In this document: positions 63,386 through 64,000 of the stretch, one piece after another
How the letters are laid out: every line of letters begins with the position of its first letter
Position numbering within the stretch: position 1 is the first letter of the stretch
Assembly (NCBI RefSeq): GCF_000238355.1
Contig: NZ_AHCA01000009.1
Coordinates: 124,001 to 188,000, forward strand
Direction: 5' to 3'
Source of the DNA: Pseudoalteromonas haloplanktis ATCC 14393
GTDB taxonomy: Bacteria > Pseudomonadota > Gammaproteobacteria > Enterobacterales > Alteromonadaceae
DNA: 64,000 bases
The notes under the pieces: generated by a model
The model's input: only the letters and a program-made list of their open reading frames with translations
Told to the model about the DNA's origin: nothing
Database searches by the model: none
Made by a program: the position numbers and the translations under genes

Positions 63386-64000
63386 TTACTCTGGCTTTTT
63401 CAACATCGCGCGTAAATTAGCAACTCTTGCTTGACCTTTTTCCATTCGCTCGGCTTGGGTATTCGGTGCTTTTTTATTTTCAAAGGCCAAATCATCTTGG
63501 GGTAATTCTTGAACAAACCGGCTCAACTCGGTTTGCGATGTTTCGCCAAATTGGCGACGAATTTTCGCATAGGTCATGGTCAGCTCTTGCTGCGCGCGGG
63601 TAATGCCTACATAGGCTAAGCGGCGCTCTTCATCAACGTTATCTTCATCAATACTGACCTGATGTGGCAATAACCCTTCTTCCATGCCCACCATAAACAC
63701 ATAAGGATATTCTAAACCTTTTGATGCATGTAAGGTAAGTAATTGTACTGCATCGCTTTCGTCTTCTTCTTCATTGCGCTCTAGCATGTCACGTAGGGTT
63801 AACTTACTAACCACTTCCGCTAGCGTCAGCGGTGGATTATCCGCATCTCCTGTGAGCATATCAGTGATCCAGCGATATAACTCTGAAACATTTTTCATCC
63901 GCATTTCGGCTGCTTTAGCGCTGGGCGATGATTCGTACAAGTATGCTTCATAATTGATTTGTCTTACTAAATCTTTTACGGCTTCAAGCGTATCACCACG
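63386..64000 (-). CDS. rep: ATP-dependent DNA helicase Rep (C-terminal part, runs off the window)
   Basis: The frame is open to base 64000. The 204 visible residues are the C-terminal end of a UvrD-family helicase: VQLLTLHASKGLEYPYVFMVGMEEGLLPH (motif V region), VDEERRLAYVGITRAQQELT (motif VI), LPQDDLAFE and AERMEKGQARVANLRAML. The end segment matches Rep rather than UvrD. Convergent with the GGDEF gene, 11 bp apart. Confidence 0.93.
   Translation of the reverse strand, partial: RGDTLEAVKDLVRQINYEAYLYESSPSAKAAEMRMKNVSELYRWITDMLTGDADNPPLTLAEVVSKLTLRDMLERNEEEDESDAVQLLTLHASKGLEYPYVFMVGMEEGLLPHQVSIDEDNVDEERRLAYVGITRAQQELTMTYAKIRRQFGETSQTELSRFVQELPQDDLAFENKKAPNTQAERMEKGQARVANLRAMLKKPE

Overview
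The window looks like chromosome of a marine gammaproteobacterium of the order Alteromonadales, most likely Pseudoalteromonas or a close relative. The evidence is moderate-to-low GC (about 40% by eye), the protein set, the gene orders shared with E. coli and Vibrio, and small dispersed repeats of a kind I associate with Pseudoalteromonas. Almost all of it is ordinary core chromosome. No prophage, transposase, integrase, rRNA, tRNA or CRISPR array was seen. Both ends cut a gene: uvrA on the left (3' part only) and rep on the right (3' part only).

Layout. 1-5.2 kb: end of uvrA, an unknown membrane protein, a membrane-anchored winged-helix regulator with a beta-propeller (behind a perfect 32-bp palindrome), a small secreted protein and a MITE-like repeat. 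5.2-20 kb: the classic block trpS-gph-rpe-(two small opposite-strand genes)-dam-damX-aroB-aroK-pilQPONM on the minus strand, with mrcA (PBP1a) divergent. 20-31.8 kb: metBL/metJ with a shared met box operator, NADP malic enzyme, rpmE/priA divergent, ftsN-like, hslVU and a DUF971 gene; this matches E. coli order, except that cytR is absent between priA and ftsN. 31.8-34.2 kb: a short accessory patch with two unknown membrane-protein genes, two 77-bp repeats, a 178-bp tandem repeat and heptamer repeats. 34.2-49.7 kb: chemoreceptor, glycosyltransferase-like protein plus PAP2 phosphatase, rraA-hutG, a degenerate GGDEF/EAL protein, the histidine-utilisation genes hutI/hutC/hutU/hutH with two HutC-type palindromic operators, an NAD(P)-binding epimerase-like protein and a second chemoreceptor. 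49.7-64 kb: hemN, DUF2489, yihI, a Csr-type regulatory RNA candidate, cytochrome c4, engB, DUF1285, yceI, a structured RNA candidate with a strong terminator, polA, elbB, a small cytochrome c, a GAF-GAF-GGDEF-degenerate-EAL protein and the end of rep.

How the parts relate. The left half is housekeeping: translation (trpS, rpmE), shikimate (aroKB), methylation and division (dam, damX, ftsN-like), cell wall (mrcA), type IV pilus (pilMNOPQ) and methionine synthesis under MetJ. The hut genes convert histidine to glutamate under HutC; hutG is separated from the others and coupled to rraA. Several adjacent same-strand gene pairs share a one-base TAATG or four-base ATGA overlap, which suggests translational coupling.

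The most interesting non-protein signals are two candidate RNAs in the hemN-yihI-engB-polA block. The first is a minus-strand transcript carrying about nine GGA motifs with a perfect terminator, between engB/cytochrome c4 and yihI, where E. coli has csrC. The second is a multi-hairpin minus-strand RNA between polA and yceI, where E. coli has spf, whose sequence does not resemble Spot 42. These calls come from reading the sequence alone; no database search or folding calculation was run.
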